Positions 11,201 to 21,693 of a stretch of DNA of 64,000 nt are shown piece by piece. The stretch comes from Physcomitrium patens. Lineage: Eukaryota; Streptophyta; Bryopsida; Funariales; Funariaceae. Under the pieces are notes generated by a model, which had not been told where the DNA came from, did no database searches, and was given only the letters and a program-made list of their open reading frames with translations. A program made the position numbers and the translations under genes. The DNA lies in NCBI RefSeq assembly GCF_000002425.4, contig NC_037269.1, forward strand, positions 1,358,560 through 1,422,559. Reading direction: 5' to 3'. Numbering within the stretch: the first letter of the stretch is position 1; every line of letters starts with the position of its first letter.

Positions 11201-12676
11201 TTGACCTAAAAAATAAGAAGGTCTATCAGATGTCCTTTCTAAATATTCTTATCTTACACAAAAAGAAGGAGATGCATCTTTTGATCAACAAAAAATAATT
11301 CTCTTTAAGTTCAAGCATTTTCATCTTTAAGTAATAAAATCAACATTTACTATTGATTCAATCTTTATCAAGAAAATCCAATTAAGTATGTCCTCTGATC
11401 CTCTTGTTCTTCATATTAAGAATCTAAGTCTCATGATATTTTAAAGTTTGAGTTCAAGAACAACCTTCTCTATTTTGAAGGATGCTTATATATTCTAGAA
11501 GAGAAGCACATTTACATGTTCTTCAAGTACATCATGACTATCGAGCAACATGATATTTTAGATACAACAAGACTTTAGAGCTTATATCTAGAGATTTTTG
11601 GTGGCTAAAAATCTGAAAGGTGATAAAAGACTTTGTACAATCATATGATACTTATTCAAGATCCAAAACTCTTCGCCATTGATCTTATGGATTTCTTCAA
11701 CCATTTTCAATTCCAAAACAACTATTGTCTTCTATTTCTATAGATTTTATCATAAATCTTCCAATCTCAGGTTCATATGACTCCATATTTATAATCTTAG
11801 ATTGCTTCACCAAAATAGCATATTTTGTACCATATACAAAATTCTATTTCACGTGAAGAAACATGTAATTTTTTCATTGACAATATCTATTGCTATCATG
11901 GATTGTCAAAGGATATTATCTCGAATAGGAAGATTCAATTTATAGCAAGGTTTTGAAGAAACCTATTTAAGATTCTAAAGATACATATAAAGCTTTCTTC
12001 AAATTTTCATCCTCAAATTGATAGACAAACAAAACGAATGAATCAAGTTTTGGAGCAATATTTGAGGTGTACCATCAACTATTATTAAGATGATTAGACA
12101 ACTCTTTTGCCATTGGTAAAGTTTGCATATAATAATTTGATACATTCTTCTACTCAACAAACACCTTTCTTTGCCAATTATGGTTATCATCCACGACTTT
12201 ATATTTTTAACTTTTCAAAAGTTGATAAACTTGTGGCGAAAGATTTAGCAAATCATTTGTTAGAGCTACATGCAAAAATGAAGATACAATTAAAAGATGC
12301 TCAAGAACGAAAAAAGACCAATACGAATGCTTATTGCAAGGAGCAACTACAATTCAATATAGGTGACAAGGTATAGTTACTTCATCAAAATATCAAGACT
12401 ATTTACCTTTGTCATAAATTAGACTATTGTAGGCTGAGACCTTTTTCTATTTGTGAATAAATCAATCTTGTTGTTTATTGATTACATCTACCAAAGTCTT
12501 TGAAGATTCACCTTATATTTTATGTATTTCTTCTTGAGCCATATAAGATAGTGAATATTTTGGAAAGAAGAAAAATGTGACTTTTCTTATAGATAATAAT
12601 CAAGAGTTTGAGGTGGAAGAAGTCTTAGTTTCAAGATGGTGATGAAATAGGTTAGAATATCTTGTTCATTATATGG

Positions 12677-14386
12677 TGTCGTAATGTAATACAGATAATA
12701 AGTGAAAGGGTGAAAAAAATATCATATTTTGAGGATCTCACTTCAAAAATATTTTAGCAAATTATCTTAGAAAAATAGTTATTAGTCAAAGGATAGAAAA
12801 TTTAAAGGTGCTAATACTGCCTATTTGCAAATTATGCTTCTATTTACTTTGTAAGGCCATAAATAAGGCAAAATAAGCTAGATTGGAAAAATAAAGAATA
12901 TAGGCATATGTAGGGAGGAGTTAGGAGTGCAAATTAGTAAAAATTACCTCAAGAAGACGAAAGTTGATACTCGAAGAGGACTTGTTATGAATCTGGATCA
13001 AAATCAAATCCCAAGGCACAAAACCATGCTGTGATAGTGATTCAGGGACTCTTTGGCATATTGGAGAAAGGAATTTGATAGAAAATTGAATAAGGTTTTT
13101 ATAAGTGTTGATTTTGGGTGATTTGGAGTTGTTATGACTTTGTAAGAGCTTTGCAAAGTCAAGGTTTGTTTTGGATGATTTGGATTTTATGAAATAAAAT
13201 AGAGTTTATATTTTGGATAATTTCAAGAGTTTTGAAATAGATCTATAGGTGAAATTTTGTGGATTTATGGTTATAGTTGTGTTTAATATGTATCGTGAAT
13301 TTGAGCTTGATCTAACGGTTGAATTGAGGGATATTGAGGTTTAAGTGGGTGAAGGTCTCAGAAAGTAGAATTTTAGGTCGAGTGGGGGTTTTTGAGATTT
13401 CTTGCAATCTATTAATTAGATTAGAGTAAAACTTACATGAGAGGATATTAGACTTATTTTTCTATGCATATAAGAATTTTGAGGTCAATCGATTGGTACA
13501 AAAGAGAGATATTGGCTCTAGAAGATTGGCATCAAGTTTGGAGAAGGAGGCCGGCCAATATCCGAGCACATTTTTGAGAATATCGTCAATTTTGTAACTC
13601 CGATCCTTATCAATTTTTTTGTGCTTGTTTTTAACTTAATTTTTTAGAAGTGTGCAAAATTTGAGTTAAGATCGACGGTTTATTCATTAGTTATTGAGGT
13701 TTAAATCTATTGTAGGAATTATTAGGGTTTGGTTTAGGATTTGATTAGGATTTGGTTTGGAATTTAGGGTTTAGATTAGGATTTGATTTAGGATTTCGGA
13801 TTTTTTTAGGGTTTGATTTAGGATTTAGGATTTGGATTAGGGTTGGAATTAGGATTTAAGATTTGAATTAGGATTTGATTAGAATTTGATTTAGGATTTA
13901 GGATTTAGTTTAGGGTTTAGGGTTTGATTAGGATTAGGATTTGGTTAGGATTTAGAGTTAGGATTGAATAAGATTTGACTAGGATTTTTTTAGGATTTGG
14001 AATTGATTAGGATTTATTAGGGTTAGGATTTGTCTAAGATTTGACTAGGATATGTTTAGGATTTAGGATTTGTCTAGGATTTGATTAAGGTTGGATTAGA
14101 ATTAGGATTTGGTTAGAATTTAAGGTTTATTTAGATTTTTGTTAGGGTTTGACTAAGTTTTCTTTAATATGATTTTATATTTTTTTAGGATTTCATTTCA
14201 TTTCTTTTATAACTTCAATAAAATTTAATTGAGCTTGTTTAATATTTGATTATGATTGTTAATATTTAATTATAATTTTTCTACAATCCTATTGGATTTT
14301 TAGAGCTTTTGCTATAATTTTCTTTAATCTTCCACAGTCAAGTGCCCAATGCATTCTTAAGCAAGACTTCATGTAATACGATAACA
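12677..14386 (+). repeat. C-type solo LTR (C1), about 1.7 kb
   Basis: Begins TGTCGTAATG and ends ACGATAACA, with complementary ends (TGTCGTA versus TGTTATCGTA). It interrupts the B1 chromodomain coding stretch, which continues on the other side. The body matches C2 (1-1,069, reversed), C3 (15,262 on) and the C LTR at about 43,590-44,820. No clean 5-bp target duplication is visible. It contains the telobox-rich tract 13,720-14,150. It has no coding content, so it is best read as a solo LTR left by recombination. Confidence 0.75.
13720..14150 (+). repeat. Degenerate telomere-like (TTTAGGG/TTTAGGA) tract in C1
   Basis: About 430 bp of irregular 7- to 9-base words such as GGATTTA, GGATTTG and TTTAGGG. 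Six exact TAGGGTTT words occur, at 13,723, 13,765, 13,807, 13,911, 13,918 and 14,143. Weaker equivalents occur in C2 (1-110, reverse strand) and C4 (44,340-44,760), so the tract belongs to the LTR and not to a chromosome end. Confidence 0.75.
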
Positions 14387-14592
14387 GGTACGATATTAGT
14401 AAATACACTTGAAAGATATCAAAGAATCTTATTAATGCAATAAAGAGAGTTGAAGCCTTTCATCAATAAAATCCATCAAAATCAAGATAAAGAATAGTAA
14501 ATTTTTGCTATAAAAGAAAGAAGATCAAAGAAAGATAATATTCTATCTTGTATCTTTCTTTGAAACTTATATGTATTTGTGATGTTAAGAAG

Positions 14593-15015
14593 ATGGAGAA
14601 CCAACAACTAGCAGATTCAACTCAAGAGATTTTATTTGCAAACTTACTAGATGAGACATTGCATTTGTTACAACTTTTAAAATGATAAAATTGAGATGAA
14701 GATCTTTAAGAATGACATGTCCTTCCTCGAATAGATGGCAAGATACAATGTGTTTGATATCACGACCTTAGAAGAGACTCCCATTGTTTGGTACTTTTAT
14801 TAGAGGTAGGAATAATTCCTGATAGTGTTTCAAATATTTTCTTTGAAAGAAGTTACGAAGGCCTCAATAACAACCAAATAACAGGGTGGTCTTCTTACCT
14901 TGGTATGAGACACTATCTATTACTGAGAAGGCCTATCAACCATCTTCGGAGAGAACAAAGATTGGAGTATGTGGCAAATATAATTTGTTACATCTTAAAC
15001 TTCCTTAACATATGA
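14593..15015 (+). pseudogene. B1 accessory ORF remnant
   Basis: Lies between the chromodomain and the 3' LTR, as in family A. The start MENQQLADSTQE mirrors MESQQPADSTQE of A, and the C-terminal part retains SYEGLNNNQITGWSS, RPINHLRREQR and EYVAN. Most of the C-terminal half is still open. Function is unknown. Confidence 0.7.
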
Positions 15016-15056
15016 AAACCCCTCGTCGTGGAACTCATCTCTAAAAAAGGAGGTAA

Positions 15057-15261
15057 TATCATGGATATATACATTTATTTCAATAGTTACTTATATAATT
15101 AGGTAGAAGTAGATAAATATAAATTAATTTTATAAAGTCTTCTAGAAAAGCTTTCTAAGAGCTTTATAGACATGATTTTGACTTTAGATATATTTATAGG
15201 ATAGAAACTTGGCCAACAAGTTAACCATGTATTGATAGCTTATAAGACAAGTTAACTCCAT
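15057..15261 (+). repeat. B1 3' LTR, truncated
   Basis: Preceded by a purine tract (AAAAAAGGAGG). Begins TATCATGGATATATACATTT and matches the left part of the B1 5' LTR. It is cut by the C-type LTR that starts at 15,262. Confidence 0.8.
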
Positions 15262-15744
15262 TGTCGTATTGTGACACAATTATATAGTAAAAATATGACT
15301 AAAAATATTTTTTTAATTAATATTCTATTGTATTAGTTCAATAAGAATTCAATATATTTTAATAAGGCTTTTATGAAAGCCTCTTAGGCTATTTTCTTAT
15401 CTTAATAGCAAGTAGATAAAAGTTAATAAGTATTTTTACCTTCTAAGATATAGAAATTCTTTTACTACTTTAGAAAGGCCATAAATTGATAAAATTACAT
15501 TGAAAGAGATAAGTAATTAATATAGTTGATACCAGAATTAAGTTGAGGATAAGATTGGATTAAAAAATCCTTAGGATAGGTTAGACTAATACTCAAGGAT
15601 CAATCATTTGTGAGACAGGGTCAAAATCAAACATATAGCTACTAAAACAATTGCCAAGGGCAAAATAGGGATTCATTCAAAGATTGGAGATTAGAATTTG
15701 AGAGGTAGGTTGGAATTTGTTCCAAAGAAATAGGATTGGTTTTA
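15262..15744 (+). repeat. C-type LTR fragment (C3)
   Basis: Begins TGTCGTATTGTGACAC, the same terminal word as C1, exactly where the B1 3' LTR breaks off. The stretch 15,580-15,640 (GGGTCAAAATCAAA context) matches the C1 body near 12,980. Its right end merges without a signature into the truncated end of B2, probably at a deletion or recombination junction near 15,745. Confidence 0.6.
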
Positions 15745-15834
15745 ATAGGATCTTCATAGGCTTCGAAAGATGTAATTAATAAGCAATGGAATTGATTTGT
15801 TCACAAATAAGAAAAAGTCTTAATTTACAATAGT

Positions 15835-15839
15835 CCAAC
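15835..15839. repeat. Target-site duplication of D (left), CCAAC
   Basis: CCAAC before the D LTR and CTAAC at 21,689-21,693 after it. One mismatch, as expected for an old insertion. Confidence 0.75.
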
Positions 15840-16168
15840 TGTCACAAATTTAAAATACTGACTAAAAATCTAAAAGAGAAGTTCAAGAAGAGTCGGCAAG
15901 AACTAGATTAATCAGATGAATATAAAAAAAATACTAGACAGGTGAGCTAGAGCTTCAAGAGGTGTATTGTCGAGTCTATGGATTCCCTCAGTCTCGGTTC
16001 CTATATATACTATAAGCTAAGAAGCTTCTCAAGCAGCTTCTACGAATTTAGAAGCTTCTCAAGAAGCTTCCACGAGCTTGAAAACTTCTCAAGTAGCTTC
16101 TACAAAGTACAAAGCTTTTCTAGAACCTTCTAGAATCTTTTACAACTTTCTAGTGTATGTCCTTGACA
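15840..16168 (-). repeat. D 3' LTR (329 bp)
   Basis: TATATATA lies at 16,002-16,009. Upstream of it in the sense direction (higher coordinates) is a run of about 30-bp imperfect repeats built on GAAGCTTCTCAAG, then a contiguous heat-shock-element-like array. Pairs with 21,360-21,688. Confidence 0.9.
16017..16140 (-). promoter_or_regulatory. Heat-shock-element-like array in the D U3
   Basis: Positions 16,118-16,140 read TTCnnGAAnnTTCnnGAA followed by a near unit: four perfect alternating pentamers, the canonical heat-shock-factor site. Three GAAGCTTC dyads follow toward the TATA box within about 100 bp. The other LTR keeps an equivalent array at 21,643-21,660. Position in U3 upstream of TATA fits an enhancer. 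Activity is inferred, not shown. Confidence 0.55.
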
Positions 16169-16204
16169 TCACTCCCCCTTTTAGCTTCGAGGTTTCTAAG
16201 AAGC

Positions 16205-16570
16205 ACTCATATTGCAAGTCAGTACCAATGTAAGAAATTAAAATTTTTTCGCATAGTATTTGTAATATACTCCAATTATTGTTCACACGGCAAGTAATTC
16301 ATTGGTCCTTATAACCAATGATAGTGTCCTATGCCTTTGATTTTCGACCAGGCATGAACTTTCGTGTCTTCATTGTAAAAATGCCCTACAAACATTCCTT
16401 TGGGAAGATCACCATAAGCAGGTTTTATCTCAAATACAATCACTAGTGACTTATTACTAAATATCCTCTGTCGTCTTCATGGTACAAGTGGTTCTTCATT
16501 TCGGGGTCGTCTTCGTGAGATACTCGATTGAGAGGACATAATTGGTATGATATCTATCTCTTGACTATCC
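16205..16570 (-). pseudogene. D accessory ORF remnant
   Basis: Between the D chromodomain and its 3' LTR. The sense start reads MDSQEIDII. An Arg-rich RRRPRNEE stretch and a diverged copy of the signature (GIGHYHWL, then EYITNT) align with the family A accessory ORF in the same order. Broken. It shows the extra frame predates the split of the A, B and D lineages. Confidence 0.6.
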
Positions 16571-16729
16571 ATATCAGACCAAAAAAATAAGTACTAAATA
16601 TGGAAGAATGGACTCAGGTTATAGATTTATAGTCTCTAATTATGTCTTTTAGAGGTTCCTTCTCCTCCTTCTTTGTAAGGCTGAGGATAAGAGGCTTCAA
16701 GGAAAAAGGACTTCACTGAAAAACTTTCA

Positions 16730-19700
16730 TCGAAAGGATTTAGATTTCTGAGGATAGTGTTGATGAAACTCCTGTATCTTTTGCGATGCATTGATGAGAT
16801 TTTCCGCTGGTTCTCATGTATACTTATTGATATCATAGCCGATCCAATGCAATAGGTACTCCAATTTCTTCCACTTATGCTGTGAATCTAGTACCTTTTC
16901 CACCTCATATTCCTCATGGTTTTCAATTTCAATACTAGGTGGCGGACATTGCACTCTTCCAGGAAAAGATGACTCTTGATAAGGCTCCAACAAAGAAACA
17001 TGAAAGACTGGATGTACCTTCATAGCAGCTGGTAAACCTAGACGGTATGCCACTGGATTGATTTGCTTATGGATAACAAATGGTCCCAATCTTCGATAGT
17101 CCAACTTATCACATGACCACTTAATTTTGATATTCCGTCGAAGCAACCATATTTTATCTCCAGTTTTGAAAGTAAGTGCTTGATTTCAAAATTTATCTAT
17201 AGACGCCTTGTAAGCTTCTTGGGTGGTTTACAATTGAAGTTTCAATGTAGTTTAAAGCTCTGATAGTTGTTTCACAAATCCTTCAGCTGTCAGATTGTTA
17301 TTGGTTGATGGACTCAACAAATCAAGCTTTGGATGATACCCATAGTTGAAAAAAAATAGTGTTTGTTGAGTCGATGCATGAAAGGTGTTATTATATGTAA
17401 ACTTGGCTAATAATAGATATGTAGTCCAATCATCTTGTTGATAGTTGATGCTGCATCGTAAATACTATTCCAAAGTTTGATTCATCTATTTTCTTTGGCC
17501 ATCAATTTGAGGATAGAAAGTCGAAGAAAGCTTGATATCCACTTTTAATATCTTAAAGAGAGATCTCCAAAACTTTGATAGGAATTGGATTCTTCAATCT
17601 GACATGATATCATCTGATAAACCATGATATCAATACACACTATCAAGGAAGAGCCTTATTGTGTCTTTGCTTGAAAATATTTTTTTGCAAGGAACAAAGT
17701 GTGCCATCTTTGTAAGCCGATCTACCACAACAAAGATGCTGTCAAATGAATTTGATGGTGGCAGGTCTGTAATGAAGTCCATGAGAACTAAAGACCATGG
17801 CTGACGTCGACTAGGCAATGGCTGAAGAAGACCATAATGGCCATGCCGAGGATTCTTGGATCTTTAACAAATGTTATAGGAGAGGAAAAAATCCTTGACA
17901 TCCTTTCACATTTGGGGCCACCAAAAATATTAAAAAATAAATTCCAAGGTCTTATTGAATCCAAAATGTCCTGCAATTGGAAAGTTGTGTTGAGATTAGA
18001 GAACTTGGACTCATGTTAGTCCCTTTGGAATATATACAACTGCTCCTCAAAGTATAAAAAGATCTCTTTTCACCTTGAACATGTAATTATTGACACGTTA
18101 CATGATATCGAGGGCTACAAAATCTCCTATAGTTGTAGTAAGTACTTGATTGAGGAGGTCAGCATCAATTTGTACTATAGCACAACAAAGCTTGAATTGT
18201 TCCGACTTCAATAATATTGTACATTGTTGATCAAATGCTGCTTCTCCAGCCTTTGGTACTAGATATGATCTCCTTAAAAATGTATTAAATAGTCTTTGTT
18301 GCTTCTCAGGCTGATAAGTAATAACAAAGTCAAACTTGGATAGCAACATATTCTATTGAGCTTGACAATAATTCAAAACCCGAGGCGACATGAAATACTC
18401 TAAATTCTTGATATCCGTGTATATAATTATCGGATACGTAGCTCCTTTGAGAAAGTGATGCCACTCTTGGAAAGAATCCACTATTACAAGAAGTTCTTTA
18501 TTCTGGATCTCATAGTTGATCTCGACAATAAAAAACTTCCAAGAGTAGAATGCAACCAAATGAAGCTTCTCGTCTACACCTATCTGCAAAAATACAGCTC
18601 TCATAGCAAAATCTAAAGCATTAGTTTTTAAATAGAAGGCCTTTGTAAAGTCTGAATGTACCAAGATTGGAACCATAGTAAATGCTATCTTAAGATCTTC
18701 AAATACTTTTTCCACTAGAGGTCTCCATTTGAGCTTGTCTTTACATGTCAACCAAACGAGTGGAGCAGCAACTTGAGAATGATTCTTGATGAAGATCCAA
18801 TAGAAGTTAGCAAAGCCAAGAAAACATTGTACATCTTTAATCATCTTTAGAACTTTCTATGATACGATTGCTTCCACCTTCTTAGGATCCATCTTCAAGC
18901 CTTTCGTAGTTGCAATGAATTCCAAAAATTCCATCTTAGTTTGGTTAAACAAGCACTTCTCCAACTTGGCATAAAATCTTTGCTTGCGGAGTTTTTTCAA
19001 GGACCAGACAAACGTGTTTTTCATCTTCTTCTATATTCTTGGAAAATATCAAAATATCATCTAGATAGATGACAACAAAACTGTCAAGGTGCTCCTGTAA
19101 GATGTCATTCATCATGTGTTGAAAGACTGCCGGAGCATTGATAAGACCGAAAGACATGACATTATATTCAAAATGGCCATACCTTGTATGAAAAGCTATC
19201 TTCTATTCGTCTCCTTTCTTGATTCGCATAAGGTTATAAGATCTCTTTAGATCAATCTTTGTAAAGATCCTTACACGCTCAAGTTGCTGTAGAAGACCTG
19301 ATATCAAGGATAATGGATAACGATTCTTCTTTGTCACCCTATTGAGACCTCGATAATCCACGCACATCTACAGCGAGCCATCTTTCTTCTTCACAAATAA
19401 GATTAGTGTCCTAGCTAGTGACTTTGAATGATGTATGAAGTTCTTGGCTAGATTCTCATCAATGTACTTCCGCAACTCCACTAACTCCATCTACGATAAA
19501 TTGTAGATTAGGCCAAAAGGTGGTTGTACTCCTTCTTGTAAATTTATGGCACAATCGTATGGTCAATGCTCCATTAGCATGTTGACGTTTTTAAATAAGG
19601 GTTTTTTGATTCGAGATCTTCTAACAGGCTTACTCTCGAAATGTTCTGTAGGAAATGTCATCCTTCATAACCTCCAATCTATGGATGGATTATACATTTA

Positions 19701-21082
19701 TAACCAAGAAAGACCAAGAATAATAAGGTTTGATGGAGTTCTAATAATATTGAAAATAATATAACTACTATGGTCTTTAAATGTCATCTCTACAAGTTCT
19801 GATTCATGGATGTCACTACCAAACAATAAAGGTCGTCCATCTATTACTTCTATATGAACAGATTTAGATTTTTATACTAGAGGAATCTCATGACGCTTAG
19901 CAAATTCTTTGTCTAAAAAGTAAGCAGATGCTCTTGAATCTAATAATGCTAAGGTTTTTAGTTTCTAAGGGCTAAAAGATAGAAGAATGGTAAAGTAATG
20001 GACAGGCTAAGCGAAAAGAGAGGAACCTGATTGTTATTGTGGTATTGAATTATTCAGCCACACAATCCCTATTATAACTAGACATCTTTATTTTCTTGAA
20101 AAAATGTGCCTCTGGTCTTGACAATGCGTCGATTTTGCTTCTTGGGATAGTTTCTAGCTCTGTGGCCTTCTTCACCACAATATAAGCATAATCCTTCCTC
20201 TATACGTCACTTTTTTTCTTCTAGAGTTAGGAATTTGACACGTATCGCGTCAATTTGTATGTCTTCTACCTTTGAATGTGAATTCAGGCTGCTTACTGAC
20301 ATAGTTGGAGCGTGGTGAACTGTATGTTATCTTAAGCATTGATCTAGGTGGCGTTGGAATAGATAGTAATTGTACTTCATAGCTTGGCTAATGGCTTTGT
20401 TGAGCATTCGTGGATCAAGAAGAAATAATAAAAAATTCTTTACGTCGTTCCTCAAGTTTCAATAAAATTGATTCATCAATGCTTCCTCATCTCAGTTGAT
20501 ATTGCACGCAAATTATTTGAAATCTGATGTATAGCGTGTCCCTTGTCATAGCGATTGGATCTTTGTTATAGCCCATCGCGTCTTGTCATGTTTGCTAAAT
20601 GCTTTTGCAAACGCATCCAAAAAAGTTTCAAAGTTCTTCAAAATTGACGATCTTTTTTCAAACAAAAGAGCAAACTATGATAAAGCTTGCTCTGTGAGCA
20701 AAGTTCCAACCAGTCCAACACGTGACTCCTCCATCGGATAGCGTTTGGGCTGTAAAACTATTATCAATCTAATTTAATTGACAAAACCTCGAAACTTGGA
20801 ACGCGTACTATCAAACTTATTTGGAAGGCTAATTCAGGACTCCTTTCATTGTAAGACCAATAGTCCTTGTTGAACTAAAAGCAAAGCTGCTTCTCTTGGT
20901 GTTGAAGCTTGAGGCTGGTGAATCCTCGATTATGCCATTCTAGATGTTCCATCATTATGAAGTCTTACAATGATTCCTTCAATCTCTACAGTTTTCTGTG
21001 ATAACATAGCAAGAGCATTCATAATAGTGTCCAACTTGGACTCCAAACTTTCAGTCATACTAATATCTTGACCTCCGGCCAT
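16730..21082 (-). pseudogene. D gag-pol remnant (heavily broken)
   Basis: The gag start is near 21,082, with the zinc-knuckle stretch near 20,180. Protease lies near 19,900, RT about 18,900-19,500 (FGLINAPAVFQHMMND, then YLDDILIFSKN), RNase H about 18,350-18,850, integrase about 17,400-17,980 (MDFITDLPPS) and the C-terminus with chromodomain about 16,740-17,150 (EYEVEKVLDS, EYLLHWIGYDI). It is clearly chromovirus-like. Dozens of breaks. Confidence 0.85.
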
Positions 21083-21126
21083 TCTGACAGAAGGAAAGAA
21101 ATGGCTCTATAAGAAGGCAGTATTGG

Positions 21127-21340
21127 TTTAGAGGAGGGTACTCTGCAACCTCTAAAATGCCTTAAAATCTTCAAGAAGAGGAGTAATCTACTCTCTCCAA
21201 GAAAGATAAGACTCCAATATTATAATAGAAGAAATATCAGTTTAGAGGAGGATAATCCGCAACTTTTAAAATGCCAGCACCTTCAAGCAGAGGGATAATC
21301 CACATTCTAACAAGAAGAAACTAACTCTGATAAGAAAGAT
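21127..21340 (-). other. D 5' leader stem-loops, partly duplicated
   Basis: TTTAGAGG/CCTCTAAA is an 8-bp perfect stem at 21,127-21,156 with a 14-nt loop. A related, partly decayed copy follows at about 21,240-21,275, and further 'agggataatcc' modules lie near 21,175 and 21,300. The leader therefore seems to hold a duplicated hairpin block. Confidence 0.55.
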
Positions 21341-21359
21341 GAGTGTAGTCTCGACAAAC

Positions 21360-21688
21360 TATCACAAATTTAGAATACTAACTAGAAATCTAAATAAAAA
21401 GCTCAAGCAGAGTCGATAAGAACTAGATTAATCAGATGAGTACAAGAACAATACTAGAGAGGTAAGGTAGAGCTCCAAGAGGTGTGATGTCAAGACTGAG
21501 GATCCCCTTAGTCTCGATTCTTGTATATACTACAAGCTAAGAAGCTTCTCAAGCAGCTTCTATGAATTCGAAAGCTTCTCAAGAAGCTCCCATGAGCTTG
21601 AAAACTTCTCAAGTAGCTTCTACAAAGTACAAAGCTTCTCTAGAATCTTCTAGAATCTTCTATAACTTTCTAGTGTATGTCCTTAACA
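21360..21688 (-). repeat. D 5' LTR (329 bp)
   Basis: Begins TATCACAAATTT and ends CCTTAACA. Pairs with 15,840-16,168 and keeps the GAAnnTTC array (21,643-21,660) and the GAAGCTTC repeats. Confidence 0.9.
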
Positions 21689-21693
21689 CTAAC

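Larger units (their letters stand above)
8293..14470 (+). pseudogene. B1 gag-pol remnant (heavily broken, split by C1)
   Basis: The gag start near 8,293 retains an LEKFDGTRSKLQGF-like motif matching family A gag (LPEKFDGTRSKFRGF). A CCHC-like stretch lies near 9,200, a protease D-S-x-A-S-like site near 9,455, RT near 10,140-10,680 ([14 protein letters not shown]), RNase H about 10,760-11,250, and integrase and its C-terminus to about 12,660. The chromodomain tail resumes after C1 at about 14,390-14,470. Dozens of breaks. Confidence 0.8.
1070..15261 (+). mobile_element. Chromovirus-like Ty3/gypsy element B1, broken, hosting A1 and C1
   Basis: An old LTR retrotransposon in + orientation. Its order is 5' LTR (split by A1), leader with stem-loops, gag remnant from about 8,293, zinc-knuckle region near 9,200, protease near 9,450, reverse transcriptase about 10,000-10,680, RNase H, integrase, chromodomain (interrupted by C1), accessory ORF 14,593-15,015, purine tract, and truncated 3' LTR. 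It is a sister group of family A with the same architecture and recognisable protein similarity throughout. It carries dozens of breaks and is clearly dead. The 3' LTR is cut short by a C-type LTR starting at 15,262. Confidence 0.85.
15840..21688 (-). mobile_element. Chromovirus Ty3/gypsy element D, broken, with both LTRs
   Basis: A 5,849-bp minus-strand element with 329-bp LTRs (TGTCAC…TTGACA), flanked by CCAAC/CTAAC. Sense order: 5' LTR 21,360-21,688, leader with repeated stem-loops, gag, protease, RT, RNase H, integrase, chromodomain, accessory ORF remnant, purine tract, 3' LTR 15,840-16,168. The LTRs differ at about 40 of 329 positions by eye (about 12%), making it the oldest of the paired-LTR copies. 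Its shorter LTRs and diverged proteins make it a separate lineage from A and B. Dozens of breaks. Confidence 0.9.

Noticed and set aside
13720-14150. Interstitial telomere or chromosome-end scar
   Set aside because: The same tract occurs at the same place in other C-type LTR copies, so it moved with the element.
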